A stretch of 64,000 nucleotides of DNA from the NCBI GenBank assembly GCA_024426085.1, contig CP087975.1, positions 186,001-250,000 on the forward strand, written 5' to 3'. Positions 20,253 through 30,136 of this stretch are shown here, in pieces. This DNA is from Rhizobium sp. RCAM05350 (GTDB lineage Bacteria; Pseudomonadota; Alphaproteobacteria; Rhizobiales; Rhizobiaceae). The translations under genes were made by a program, and so were the position numbers. How positions within the stretch are numbered: the first letter of the stretch is position 1; the number at the start of each line of letters is the position of its first letter. The notes below the pieces were generated by a model. The model saw only the letters and a program-made list of their open reading frames with translations. It was not told where the DNA came from and made no database searches.

Positions 20253-20519
20253 TCAGCGCAGCTTGCTGTGCGCCAAGAGACAGATCTCGATAACTTCGCT
20301 CTCGATCTCGCTGCAAAGCGTCTCATATTCCCGAATGATCGCGCTATCGGCCTTGGGGTCCATTCTCAAGCAATCGAGTGTGGAACTTGCATCGTGAAAA
20401 GCGTCGCAAAGACTGAGCAGGCTTGTATTTTGGGCGCTGAGAATCTGCAGTTGTCCCCGCAGGGCGGGCAACTTCAACATCAGCTTCCATAACCCTTTCT
20501 GCGCCGTGCCTGTCGACAT
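20253..20519 (-). CDS. Small hypothetical protein
   Basis: An 88-residue frame starting ATG 20519, mostly helical in character (LPALRGQLQILSAQN, EYETLCSEIESEVIEICLL). The overlapping plus-strand frame at 20208-20492 is less protein-like. No family recognised and no strong ribosome site. It may be real because it is balanced in charge and lies in an otherwise empty gap between the TPR protein and nrdF. Confidence 0.35.
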   Translation of the reverse strand: MSTGTAQKGLWKLMLKLPALRGQLQILSAQNTSLLSLCDAFHDASSTLDCLRMDPKADSAIIREYETLCSEIESEVIEICLLAHSKLR

Positions 20520-20729
20520 CGATCTGGTACCTGATTTGGTCCGCGGATGCATATATGTGGGTCTCAAGTTTACCGGCTGCTTCCAGCCGGGAACTCAAGC
20601 GGTTACCCAGAATATGTATCGCCCTTTTTCAGATCGCACGGGAGTACGTTACGGTTACAATTGCCACGGATCTGCGTCCGATGCGGGCGGCGCATCGGAG
20701 ATCTGGAGTGAGGCGTCGCTGAAAACCGC

Positions 20730-21719
20730 TCAGAAATCCCAATCGTCGTCTTCGGTCGCAACCGCCTTGCCGATGACATAGGACGAGCCGGATCCGGAGA
20801 AGAAGTCATGGTTCTCATCGGCGTTCGGCGATAGTGCTGAAAGGATCGCCGGGTTGACCTTGCAGGCCTCGGCCGGAAACAGCGCCTCATAGCCGAGGTT
20901 CATCAGCGCCTTGTTGGCGTTGTAGTGAAGGAACTTCTTGACGTCCTCAGGTCAGGCCGACGCCGTCATAGAGCGTTTCACTGTACTTGGCCTCGTTGTC
21001 ATAAAGCTCGAACAGAAGTTCGTAGGCGAAATCCTTGATCTCCTGCTGCTTTTCAGCACTCAGCCGCTCCAGTCCCTTCTGGAACTTGTAGCCGATATAG
21101 TAGCCGTGCACGGCCTCGTCGTGGATGATCAGGCGGATCATGTCGGCGGTGTTGGTGAGCTTGGCCCGGCTCGACCAGAACATCGGCAGGTAGAAGCCGG
21201 AATAGAACAGGAAGCTTTCCAAAAGACGCTGGCGACCTTGCGCTTCAGCGGATCGGGATTGCGATACTGCTCGAGGATCAGCGCCGACTTCCTCTGCAGG
21301 TGCTCGTTCTCCTCCGACCAGCGATAGGCGTCGTCGACATCGGGCGTCGAGCAGAGCGTCGAGAAGATCGAGGAATAGGAGCGCGCATGCACCGCTTCCA
21401 TGAAGGAGATGTTGGAATAGACAGCCTCCTCATGCTGCGTGATCGCATCTTCCATCAGCTTTGGCGCGCCGATGCTGGTCTGGATCGTGTCGAGCAGCGT
21501 CAGGCCGGTGAAGACGCGGATCGTCAGCTGCTGCTCTTCCGGCCGCAGGGTCGCCCAGGACGGGATGTCGTTGGAAAGCGGCACCTTTTCCGGCAGCCAG
21601 AAATTTCCGGTCAGGCGGTTCCAGACTTCGAGGTCCTTGTCGTCCTCGATCCGGTTCCAGTTGATGGCGCGCACCGCTTCCGCACGCTTGGGGCTCTTGG
21701 TCTTCATCTGAATGTTCAT
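20730..21719 (-). CDS. nrdF: Class Ib ribonucleotide reductase, beta subunit (two frame breaks)
   Basis: Metallo-cofactor subunit that generates the tyrosyl radical for NrdE. Metal ligands are visible: RPEEQQ, QHEEAVYSNISF and HDEAVHGYYIG; the radical Tyr is probably in VHARSYSSIF. ATG 21719 follows TTGGGGAACGAC. Breaks are at ~21225 (one base missing) and at 20947-20949, where a T before GAG makes TGA. The conserved C-terminus EDDDWDF ends at 20730. Joined length is about 330 residues, normal. It is the last gene of nrdHIEF and under the same B12 riboswitch. Confidence 0.9.
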
Positions 21720-21735
21720 GTCGTTCCCCAAGGTG

Positions 21736-23890
21736 TCAGAGGGCGCAGGAAACGCAGCCCTGCACTTCCGTGCCGGTCAGCGCCATCTGGCGAAGGCGGA
21801 TGTAGTAGATGGTCTTGATGCCCTTCTTCCAGGCATAGATCTGCGCCTTGTTGATATCGCGCGTCGTTGCCGTGTCGTGGAAGAACAGGGTCAGAGACAG
21901 GCCCTGATCGACATGCTGGGTCGCTGCAGCATAAGTGTCGATGATCTTCTCAGGGCCGATCTCGTAGGCGTCCTGATAGTAGTCGAGATTGTCGTTGTTC
22001 ATGAACGGCGCCGGATAGTAGACGCGGCCGATCTTGCCTTCCTTGCGGATCTCGATCTTCGAGACGATCGGATGGATCGAGGAGGTCGAGTGGTTGATGT
22101 AGGAGATCGAGCCTGTCGGCGGCACGGCCTGGAGGTTCTGGTTGTAGAGGCCGGTCGCCATGACGTCCTTCTTCAGGGCAAGCCAGTCTTCCTGCGTCGG
22201 AAGGTGGATGCCGGCGGTCTTAAACAGTTCACGTACGCGATCGGTGGCTGGCACCCATTCCTGTTCGGTGTACTTGTCGAAATATTCGCCGGACGCGTAT
22301 TTCGAGTTCTCGAAGCCCTTGAAGCTCGACGCACGCTCGACCGCGATCCGATCTGATGCCCGGATGGCATGGTAGGTCACCGTGTAGAAATACATATTGG
22401 TGAAGTCGACGCCTTCTTCCGAGCCGTAATAGATGCGCTCGTGGGCGAGATAGCCGTGCAGGTTCATCTGGCCAAGACCGATGGCGTGGCTGTCGTCATT
22501 GCCCTTCTCGATCGACGGCACCGAGGAGATATGGCTCATGTCGGAAACGGCGGTCAGCGCCCGGATCGACGTTTCGATGGTCTTGCCGAAATCGGAACTA
22601 TCCATCGCAGCGGCAATGTTCAGCGAACCGAGATTGCAGGAAATGTCCTTGCCCATATGCTTGTAGGACAGATCTTCGTTGTATTCGCTGGCCTGGCTCA
22701 CCTGCAGGATTTCCGAGCAGAGATTGCTCATGGTGATCCGGCCCGCGATCGGATTGGCCCGGTTCACCGTGTCTTCGAACATGATGTAGGGATAGCCGCT
22801 CTCGAACTGGATTTCGGCCAGAATCTGGAAGAATTCGCGCCTTGATCTTCTTCTTGGAAATGCGGGCATCGTCCGCCATTTCATGGTACTTTTCCGTCAC
22901 CGAAATTTCAGGTGAACGGCACGCCGTAGACGCGCTCCACGTCGTAAGGCGAGAACAGGTACATGTCCTCGTTGTTCTTCGCCAGTTCGAAGGTGATGTC
23001 AGGCACGACGACGCCGAGCGACAGCGTCTTGATGCGGATCTTCTCGTCGGCGTTTTCGCGCTTGGTATCGAGGAAGCGCATGATGTCAGGGATGATGGGC
23101 GTTCAGATAGACCGCCCCTGCCCCCTGGCGTGCGCCAAGCTGGTTGGCATAGGAGAAACTGTCTTCCAGCAGTTTCATCACCGGAATGATGCCGGATGAC
23201 TGGTTTTCGATCTGCTTGATCGGGGCACCGGCCTCGCGGATGTTGGTGAGCGACAGCGCAACGCCGCCGCCGCGCTTCGACAGCTGCAGCGCCGAATTGA
23301 TGCCGCGGGCGATCGATTCCATATTGTCTTCGACGCGCAGCAGGAAGCACGACACGAGCTCGCCACGCTGCTTTTTGCCGGCATTGAGGAAGGTCGGCGT
23401 CGCCGGCTGGAAGCGGCCGGAAATGATTTCGTCGACCATGTCGCGGGCCGTGGTTTCATTGCCCTGGGCCAGCGCCAGCGCCACCATGCAGATGCGATCT
23501 TCGTAGCGCTCGAGGTAGCGCTTTCCGTCGAAGGTCTTCAGCGTGTAGCTGGTGTAATATTTGAAGGCGCCGAGGAAGGTCGGGAAACGGAACTTCTTGG
23601 CATAGGCATGATCAGAACAGGTCGCGCACGAAGTTGAACGAATACTGGTCGAGAACCTCCCGCTCGTAATAGCCTTCGGTCACCAGATAATCGAGCTTCT
23701 CCCTCAGATTATGGAAGAACACGGTGTTCTGGTTGACGTGCTGGAGGAAATACTGCTTCGCGGCCAGCCGATCCTTGTCGAGCTGGATCTTCCCCTCGTC
23801 GTCATAGAGGTTCAGCATCGCGTTCAGCGCGTGATAATCAATCGCGGTTTCCGTCGCCTTCAAAGGGCGTTCGATCGTTGAGACGTCCAA
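21736..23890 (-). CDS. nrdE: Class Ib ribonucleotide reductase, alpha subunit (four frame breaks)
   Basis: Catalytic subunit reducing ribonucleoside diphosphates. Visible are the Cys in GELVSCFLLRV, the catalytic NLCSE motif and the C-terminal CVSCAL redox pair that NrdH recharges. TTG 23890 inside the nrdI end is the likeliest start; a second TTG at 23863 overlaps the nrdI stop as TTGA. Breaks: 23612-23614 (TTC T GAT), 23086-23088 (CCC T GAC), 22908-22910 (ACC T GAA) and ~22841 (missing base before GAATTC). Joined length is about 718 residues. Breaks in a gene this essential argue for sequence error. It works with nrdF, nrdI and nrdH in one operon. Confidence 0.9.
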
Positions 23891-24276
23891 AATCGTTCCA
23901 ATCCATTGATGACATTGGCGACGTCCTCGTCCGTACCCAGAAGCTCGAACCTGTAGAGGTACGGCACCCGGCATTTATCCGAGATGACATTGCCCGCGAG
24001 ACCGAACGTCTCGCCGAAATTGCTGTTACCGGCGGCGATCACGCCCCGGATGAGGGATCGGTTGTCCGCGTTGTTGAGAAAGCGGATCACCTGCTTGGGA
24101 ACCGCGCCCTTGCCGTCCTCGCCGCAATAGGTCGGCAGGATGAGGACGAAGGGTTCGCGCACCTGAGGCGTTTCCACGCCATTGCTGACGGGAATACGGG
24201 CCGATTTCAGACCGAGCTTGGCGACGAAACGATGGGTGTTTTCCGAAAGACTGGAATAATAGACGATCAGGCCCAT
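23860..24276 (-). CDS. nrdI: NrdI flavodoxin-like activator of class Ib RNR
   Basis: 138-residue flavodoxin-like protein supplying oxidant for assembly of the NrdF dimanganese-tyrosyl radical. IVYYSSLSENTHRFV is the phosphate-binding segment of FMN, and VILPTYCGEDGKGAVP plus AAGNSNFGETFGLAG are family landmarks. ATG 24276 is chosen because the family starts right at GLIVYYSS. Intact. It overlaps the nrdE start. Confidence 0.93.
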   Translation of the reverse strand: MGLIVYYSSLSENTHRFVAKLGLKSARIPVSNGVETPQVREPFVLILPTYCGEDGKGAVPKQVIRFLNNADNRSLIRGVIAAGNSNFGETFGLAGNVISDKCRVPYLYRFELLGTDEDVANVINGLERFWTSQRSNAL

Positions 24277-24304
24277 CGCTTGTCCATCCGAGCTGAGGCC
24301 GCGC

Positions 24305-24526
24305 TCAGGACAGCGCGCTGATCTTGTCCGGCCGGAAGCCAGCCCAATGGTCCTGGCCGGCAATCACGACGGGAACCTGCTGGTAGCCAAGGCCCACCAC
24401 TTTCGCAAAGGCGTCCTCGTCCTTGGAAATGTCGATGACCTGGTAGTCGATGCCTTCGCGATCGAGCGCGCGATAGGTCGCGGTGCATTGGACGCAGGAA
24501 GGCTTGCTGTAGACGGTGATGTTCAT
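24305..24526 (-). CDS. nrdH: NrdH glutaredoxin-like electron donor
   Basis: 73-residue redoxin with the active site CVQC near residue 11 and QVPVVIAGQDHWAGFRPDK as the characteristic end region. It reduces the C-terminal cysteines of NrdE. ATG 24526 has GAGGAAC just upstream. First gene of nrdHIEF, downstream of the cobalamin riboswitch. Intact. Confidence 0.93.
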   Translation of the reverse strand: MNITVYSKPSCVQCTATYRALDREGIDYQVIDISKDEDAFAKVVGLGYQQVPVVIAGQDHWAGFRPDKISALS

Positions 24527-24808
24527 GACGTTCCTCGTGGTCTGTGATGTTGCTGGCACACGAAAGGGCTCCGAGCCGCTGCACGTGGATCCGATCGTGT
24601 GGTCTTTCCTTGCAGGTTGGCGCGTGGGCTAGGCTTCTGCCGACGATCGCGATCCCGCATCGATTGGTATGCGAATTCGATTGACTGACATGCCTTCACC
24701 CCGAAGCCGTTTTGGCGGGTATCGGAGGAACGCAATACAAAGCGGAGTCATTCCGCTGCACATCACGCGACCTTCCGGACACCCCGCCCGTGGACGTTTT
24801 CGCTCGAA

Positions 24809-24970
24809 GGCAGGTCTCCTGGCTTGCGGGTCGTGGCGTCTATCCCGTCTTCCCGAAGCCTGATGCTTCAGTGACTTGAAATGAAACAGACGCTCGCCGC
24901 TTACAGTTGCGGGGGCAGCTCCGGTTTTGCCGGCCAGAATGGCTGAGCGCACCGTATTCCCTCTTAGCCT
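24809..24970 (-). promoter_or_regulatory. Cobalamin riboswitch upstream of nrdHIEF
   Basis: On the minus strand: GGGAAT with CGGTG-type pairing, GCTGCCCCCGCAACTGTAA, CACTGA, CGGGAAGA and CCAGGAGACCTGCC. All landmarks of the class are present. It should shut off the B12-independent reductase when B12 is available. That implies a B12-dependent NrdJ elsewhere in the genome, which is not in this window. Confidence 0.95.
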
Positions 24971-24999
24971 CCAAACCTTGCGATTCGAAGGAACCTTGA

Positions 25000-25015
25000 A
25001 CACTACATATAGTAT
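25000..25015. promoter_or_regulatory. Probable NrdR box
   Basis: ACACTACATATAGTAT matches the NrdR-box consensus (acaCwAtATaTwGtgt) in most positions and lies just upstream of the riboswitch, where the nrd promoter should be. NrdR boxes usually come in pairs about 31 bases apart; I could not see a second convincing copy. Confidence 0.6.
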
Positions 25016-25326
25016 ACGACGTAAAAATAACGTCAATGTGTAGGCATTGGAAACATGCCCACCAGCGCATTATTTTTCCGACTTTGTGGATAACGGGGAG
25101 TTAATGCCAAGCGCGGCAATCGGCTGTGGATAGCGCGCCGCCAGCCAACGACAGCGTTCCTCGTTTCCGCTATGAGCCACGCGCGTAGGCCGCTGGCCGG
25201 CCATTTGGGGCCACCGAGACAATCACGAATTCGCCGTATGCGGACGGCCCCCGCCTACGGCACCGGATTAGGCGGCAACGGCTGCGGGCCTAAGCACCGC
25301 AACTGCCGCCGCTACCCACAAGACAT
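25016..25326. other. Intergenic region between nrd promoter and cupin gene
   Basis: About 310 bases. Near the left side is a short repeat GACGT / ACGTC around 25018-25034 that may belong to the nrd promoter. The rest shows no gene, RNA or clear terminator. Confidence 0.4.
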
Positions 25327-25727
25327 TCACTTGACCGGAACGACGAGCGGCGTGTCTTTTTCACAATATACGTCGCGAGTTCCGACGCTTTGCCGCTGCC
25401 CACATTCTTCGCCACATGGGCCACTCCGTCTGGAATGAACAAAGCCTCGCCGGCCTTGAGCGTGACCGGCTGTCTGCCCTCCAGCTGATATTCCAGCGAA
25501 CCTTCGAGGACGTAGGCGACCTCTTCGCCCGGATGGGAGTGCTTGATGGAGACTGCCCCCGGAGCGATGTCGACGCGCACCTGGACGACCTCCCGTCCCG
25601 GCACACCAATGTCGTTCTGCAGAAGATCAGTACGCTCAATTGCCTGTTGTTGCGCCTGTGCCATGTGCGGCGTCAATGCGCTCCCGACGATCAGCAACGC
25701 GGCAGCCATGATCCTGGTCGTTTTCAT
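25327..25727 (-). CDS. Secreted cupin-domain protein (frame broken at its end)
   Basis: Signal peptide (hydrophobic stretch ending HMAQAQQ), then one cupin barrel of about 100 residues: HSHPGEEVAYVLEGSLEY (metal-binding His/Glu motif 1) and PDGVAHVAKNVG (motif 2). A run of five A near 25362 seems one base short; restoring it gives the expected tail ending in VVPVK at 25327. Joined length is about 133 residues. Single-domain periplasmic cupins of this type lack an assigned substrate. Confidence 0.75.
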
Positions 25728-25917
25728 ATTGTCATCCCTTCATCCATTTGATCGAGCCTCCCTCTTCGAAGACACGTCGCATTTCAGCGGAAGCGTGTAT
25801 TGGCGATGTGTCCGCCGCACTGGACTTTTGTAAGCCCATGTATTCGAGCCCAGGCCTATGCCATGCACGCAAAGCGCCGGCAATTGCCGACGCTTTCCTT
25901 TCATCTCGCCAGGGATG

Positions 25918-28263
25918 TCACGAATTCACGGCGTGGCCACGGTTCAAGCCAGCCCGCAACCGCAGGGCCGCAGCGACCATGTTGACGAGCGCCGGCTTGA
26001 CCTCTTCCCATTTACGGGTCTTCAGGCCGCAATCCGGATTGACCCAGATCAGCCCGGCGACCAGCCCCTCACTCGCCTTGTCCAGCAGCTCGACCATCTC
26101 CTCGACGGCGGGCACGCGCGGCGAGTGGATATCGTAGACGCCCGGTCCTATCTCGTTTGGATAACCGCGGCCGGTGAACGCCGACAGAAGCTCCATCTTC
26201 GAACGGGAGGTCTCGATGGAGATCACGTCGGCATCCATGGCGGCGATCGCCGGCATGGTGTCGTTGAACTCCGAGTAGCACATATGCGTATGGATCTGCG
26301 TCTCGTCGGAAACGCCGGTCGAGCAAAGGTGGAAGCTCTCGACCGCCCAGTCGAGGTAGGCCTTCCAGTCCGCACGACGCAGCGGCAGTCCCTCCCGCAG
26401 GGCCGCTTCGTCGATCTGGATCATCGCGGCACCCGCCTCGGCGAGATCATGGACCTCGTCGCGAATGGCGAGCGCAATCTGCTTGCAGACCGTACTGCGC
26501 GGAAGATCGTCGTGGACGAACGACCAGTTGAGGATCGTCACTGGTCCGGTCAGCATGCCCTTGACTGTCTTTGCCGTCAGCAATTGCGCGTATTTCCACC
26601 ACGCAACCGTCATCGGGTTCGGGCGCGAAACGTCGCCGTAGATGATCGGTGGACGAACATAGCGCGAGCCGTAGCTCTGCACCCATGCATGCTGGGTGAA
26701 GGCAAAGCCGGAAAGCTGTTCGCCGAAATATTGCACCATGTCGTTGAGCTCGAACTCGCCGTGGACGAGCACGTCAAGCCCGATCTCCTCCTGCCAGCGG
26801 ATCGCCTGCTCGGTCTGACGCTGGAGAAAGGCCTGGTAATCGACATAGGAGAGTTCGCCCTTGGCATGCTTTGAGCGGGCCTTGCGCACATCGGCCGTCT
26901 GCAGGAACGAACCGATCGTGGTCGTCGGGAACAGCGGCAATCGCAATCTCTGCTGCTGCAACTCCTGCCGTTTCGCAAAGGGCGAAGTGCGCTTCAGCAT
27001 GCGGGCGTCGACCTGCTTCAGGCGGCCTGCGACCAGCGGGTCATGCACTTTAACCGAGGTCAGGCGAGCGTTGGCAGCCGCAATCGATGTTGAAAACACC
27101 TGGCCTGCCTGGGCGCTGCCAGCGTCGAATGCCTTTGCCAGCAAGGCAAGCTCGTCAAGTTTTTGCGTTGCAAAGGCAAGCCAGGAAACGAGTTCCAGAT
27201 CGAGTGCAGTTTCGAGCTCAAGATCGATCGGCACGTGCAGCAAGGACGAAGACGGGGCCAATTGCACCTTGCTGTGTCCATGCGCTTCGATCAGCGGCTG
27301 GATCCGCTTGAACAGCCCGGCGAGATCCGCGCGCCAGATATTGCGTTCGTCGATGATCCCAAGCGACAGGATCAGATCCGCCGGCGCCTTGTCGATCAGG
27401 GTTGCTACCTGCTGCGGCGCGCGCACCAGATCAACATGCAAGCCAGCGACCGGCGGTTTCAGTGCGGTCTCGAGATTGTCACCGATCGCGCCAAAATAGG
27501 TTGCCAGCATCACCTTGAGGCCGGGAGCGGCATCGTGGAGCGTCTGATAGGCATGCACGAAAGCGGCACGCTCGGCATCGGAAAGATCGAGGACGAGGCA
27601 GGGCTCATCGACCTGTACCCAATCGACACCCGCTTCCATAAGCTCTGTCAGCAGCTTGGCGTAGACCGGCAGCAGCCTGTCGAGCAGGCCGACCGGCGAA
27701 ACGCCATCCTGCGCCGCCTTGCCGAGCTTGAGAAATGTCAGCGGCCCAAGAATGAACGGGCGCGTATGGATACCCAGCGCCTTTGCCTCGAGGAAGGCTT
27801 CGAGCGGCCGGTTGGTGGTCAGCTCAAACGCCTGATCGACGGTGAATTCCGGCACCATGTAGTGATAGTTGGTGTCGAACCACTTGGTCATCTCCAGCGC
27901 CGGAACGCCGTGGCTGTGTTCGGCATGACCGCAACTCGCATGTCCGCCGCCCTGGCTACCGCGTGCCATGGCGAAGTAGGTGTCGAGGTCCACCGGACCG
28001 CCCTTCCAGCCATAGGCCGCAGGTATAGCGCCGACCATGACGGCGGTGTCGAGGACGTGGTCATAAAGCGAAAAGTCGTTGGAGGGGATGACGGCGATCC
28101 CCTTGTCTTTCTGGAGGTTCCAGCTTTTTGCCCGCAGGCTCTTGGCCGTCGCGAGCAGGTCTTCTGCGCCCGATTTGCCGGCCCAGTAGCTTTCCAGCGC
28201 AAACTTCAGTTCGCGCTTGGCCCCGATCCTGGGAAATCCCAGGTTTGCTGTGGTGATGGTCAT
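25918..28263 (-). CDS. metE: Cobalamin-independent methionine synthase
   Basis: 781-residue enzyme transferring a methyl group from 5-methyltetrahydropteroyltri-glutamate to homocysteine. ATG 28263 follows GGGGTAAGGAAA. N-terminal NLGFPRIGAKRELK and the C-terminal catalytic half with GPVTILNWSFV, HMCYSEF (zinc ligands His and Cys) and WVNPDCGLKTRKW (Cys) are clear. Residues ~104-120 hold an unusual Gly/His/Cys-rich loop (GGGHASCGHAEHSHG). The gene is intact and follows a cobalamin riboswitch that would repress it when B12 permits the MetH route. Confidence 0.96.
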   Translation of the reverse strand: MTITTANLGFPRIGAKRELKFALESYWAGKSGAEDLLATAKSLRAKSWNLQKDKGIAVIPSNDFSLYDHVLDTAVMVGAIPAAYGWKGGPVDLDTYFAMARGSQGGGHASCGHAEHSHGVPALEMTKWFDTNYHYMVPEFTVDQAFELTTNRPLEAFLEAKALGIHTRPFILGPLTFLKLGKAAQDGVSPVGLLDRLLPVYAKLLTELMEAGVDWVQVDEPCLVLDLSDAERAAFVHAYQTLHDAAPGLKVMLATYFGAIGDNLETALKPPVAGLHVDLVRAPQQVATLIDKAPADLILSLGIIDERNIWRADLAGLFKRIQPLIEAHGHSKVQLAPSSSLLHVPIDLELETALDLELVSWLAFATQKLDELALLAKAFDAGSAQAGQVFSTSIAAANARLTSVKVHDPLVAGRLKQVDARMLKRTSPFAKRQELQQQRLRLPLFPTTTIGSFLQTADVRKARSKHAKGELSYVDYQAFLQRQTEQAIRWQEEIGLDVLVHGEFELNDMVQYFGEQLSGFAFTQHAWVQSYGSRYVRPPIIYGDVSRPNPMTVAWWKYAQLLTAKTVKGMLTGPVTILNWSFVHDDLPRSTVCKQIALAIRDEVHDLAEAGAAMIQIDEAALREGLPLRRADWKAYLDWAVESFHLCSTGVSDETQIHTHMCYSEFNDTMPAIAAMDADVISIETSRSKMELLSAFTGRGYPNEIGPGVYDIHSPRVPAVEEMVELLDKASEGLVAGLIWVNPDCGLKTRKWEEVKPALVNMVAAALRLRAGLNRGHAVNS

Positions 28264-28388
28264 TTTCCTTACCCCGATTGTTAAGGGCAAGGCACTGGCG
28301 GACGCGTTGCGTATCGAACGGTGGGCACGGCCCGCCGTTTCGCAAAGCGGCACACCGGGACACCCCGCCCGTGGACGTTATCTATCGT

Positions 28389-28550
28389 GGCAGGTCTCCT
28401 GGCTTGCGGGTCATCATCGCTGTCTTGTCTTCCCAGGGCATTCGCGTCCCAGTGACTTTAAGTAGACAGAAATTCGCCGCTTACAGTTGCGGGGGCAGCT
28501 CCGGCATGGACACCTTGCGGCATCGTACCGAATTCCCTCTTAGCTCCGGA
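28389..28550 (-). promoter_or_regulatory. Cobalamin riboswitch upstream of metE
   Basis: On the minus strand: GGGAATTCGGTAC, GCTGCCCCCGCAACTGTAA, CACTGGG, GGGAAGAC and CCAGGAGACCTGCC. The arrangement is the same as in the other two copies in the window. About 125 bases separate it from the metE start. Confidence 0.95.
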
Positions 28551-28674
28551 TGCGAACTCCGGAGAACCACGATCTTATAAACATGCGTCAAACGGGGATT
28601 GCAGTCAAGGGACATAAAGGAATGTTTATGTCTTTAAATGCGGTAAGATATTTCGACCACAGCAAGAATTACAA

Positions 28675-28700
28675 AAGGCCCGAAGCGTTGCCCGGGCCTT
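28675..28700 (-). terminator. Terminator after the Bcr/CflA transporter
   Basis: AAGGCCCG and CGGGCCTT form an 8-bp stem; on the minus strand it is followed by TTTTGT. It lies 29 bases after the transporter stop. Confidence 0.75.
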
Positions 28701-28728
28701 CGTTATTCCGTGTCACCACGACCGGGGT

Positions 28729-29928
28729 TTACTCGGCGGCTGCAACCGCGCGGCGGCGGCCGATGGTGGCCTGGGTGAGCAGCAGCGCGCCGACAGCGCA
28801 GAGCGCGATACCCATCGCCATCGGTACGGCCGTGCCATCGAAGAATACCGATGCGATCACCATCGCGACGGCAGCGGTGACGAAATGCAGCGTGCCCATC
28901 AGCGACGATGCCGTGCCGGCGATCTCGCCGTGGTCTTCCAGCGCCAGCACAGCGCTCGTCGGGATGACGAGACCGAGGAAGCCGTAACCGACAAACAGGA
29001 ATGTGGCCATGACCGGAAGCTGATTGAAGCCGAGGCTCATGACGATGGCCATGGCCGCCATGGTGAGAGCAAAGGCCGTCACTGCAACGCGCATGACGCG
29101 GACAAGGCCGAAGCGCTCGCCGAACCAGCCGGTCGCCTGCGACACCGCGAAGAACGACACGGCATTGATCGAGAAGGCGAAGCTGTATTGCGTCGGCGTC
29201 AGCCCGTAATAATCGATCAGCACAAAGGGCGAGTTGGCGAGATAGACGAGGAAGCTGGAAATGCCGAGACCGCCGATAAAGGTCAGCGTCAGGAAATTCT
29301 TGTCCCTGAGCAGTAGACCGTAAGCCGCCATGGCACTGCGCAGACCGCTTTCGGCGCGATGTTCCTTGAGGCGGGTCTCCTGCAATTGCGTTGCCAACAG
29401 GATGAGGCCGATGAAGGCGGCGATCATCACCGCCCAGAACACGCCGCGCCAGCCGTAGAACTCGATGACGGCACTGCCGGTCAGCGGGGCTAGAATCGGC
29501 GAGATGCTGAACACCAGCATCAAGAGCGACATCAAGCGGGCAGCCTGCACGCCGGTGTGCATGTCGCGGACGATGGCGCGCGGGATGACCATGCCGGCGG
29601 CGCCCCCGATGCCCTGCAGGAAGCGGAAGGCGATCAGGGTTTCGATATCATTCGCCAGCGCGCAGCCGATGCTCGCCAGGGCAAAAATGCCGATACCGAT
29701 GTAAAGCGGCGCCTTGCGACCCCACATATCGGACAAGGGTCCATAGACCAATTGCGACAGCGCGAAGGAGATAAAGAAAGCGAGCAGGCTGAGCTGCACG
29801 ATATGGTTTTCGGCGTTGAGATCCTGCCCGATCGAGGGCAGCGCCGGCAGGTACATGTCGATGGCGAAGGGGCCGATGGCTGACAACAGGCCAAGGATGA
29901 GGGCAGTCCGGAAGAAGGAGGACGTCAT
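28729..29928 (-). CDS. Bcr/CflA-type MFS drug efflux transporter
   Basis: About 399 residues, with hydrophobic segments throughout consistent with 12 membrane spans. The loop 2-3 signature is QLVYGPLSDMWGRKAPLY, and the motif C-like stretch APLTGSAVIEFYGWRGVFW of drug:H+ antiporters is present. I prefer ATG 29928 (MTSSFF) to the ATG three codons upstream because AAAGATGA precedes it at good spacing. The frame is intact. A TetR-type gene is transcribed divergently from the shared 200-base region, so the pair is probably a regulator and its efflux target. Substrate unknown. Confidence 0.88.
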   Translation of the reverse strand: MTSSFFRTALILGLLSAIGPFAIDMYLPALPSIGQDLNAENHIVQLSLLAFFISFALSQLVYGPLSDMWGRKAPLYIGIGIFALASIGCALANDIETLIAFRFLQGIGGAAGMVIPRAIVRDMHTGVQAARLMSLLMLVFSISPILAPLTGSAVIEFYGWRGVFWAVMIAAFIGLILLATQLQETRLKEHRAESGLRSAMAAYGLLLRDKNFLTLTFIGGLGISSFLVYLANSPFVLIDYYGLTPTQYSFAFSINAVSFFAVSQATGWFGERFGLVRVMRVAVTAFALTMAAMAIVMSLGFNQLPVMATFLFVGYGFLGLVIPTSAVLALEDHGEIAGTASSLMGTLHFVTAAVAMVIASVFFDGTAVPMAMGIALCAVGALLLTQATIGRRRAVAAAE

Positions 29929-30060
29929 GGTGATCATCTTTCAGAAAACAGCAGCGCAAAACCGGGTCAAGTTTCGCGCCGCGTTGCTCTCACGAGGGTT
30001 CAATGTGATCGTTGCCGGGATCGGGGGGTGCTTGGGAGGACACCCACACGCTTGGCAGTC

Positions 30061-30109
30061 TGTGTCAATATAATTGGACACAGATGTAAAATTAGACACC
30101 ATTGTCTAA
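30061..30109. promoter_or_regulatory. Two inverted-repeat operators between efflux gene and tetR
   Basis: First site: TGTGTC at 30061-30066 and GACACA at 30077-30082, near-palindromic over 22 bases. Second site: TTAGACA at 30092-30098 and TGTCTAA at 30103-30109, perfect arms. Both contain the half-site GACA, as expected for two copies of one TetR operator. Confidence 0.65.
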
Positions 30110-30136
30110 AACGTCAAGAGGCATTACCTTTGCACA

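Noticed and set aside
25858..26874. 338-codon plus-strand frame opposite metE
   Set aside because: Antisense shadow of the well-conserved MetE coding sequence.
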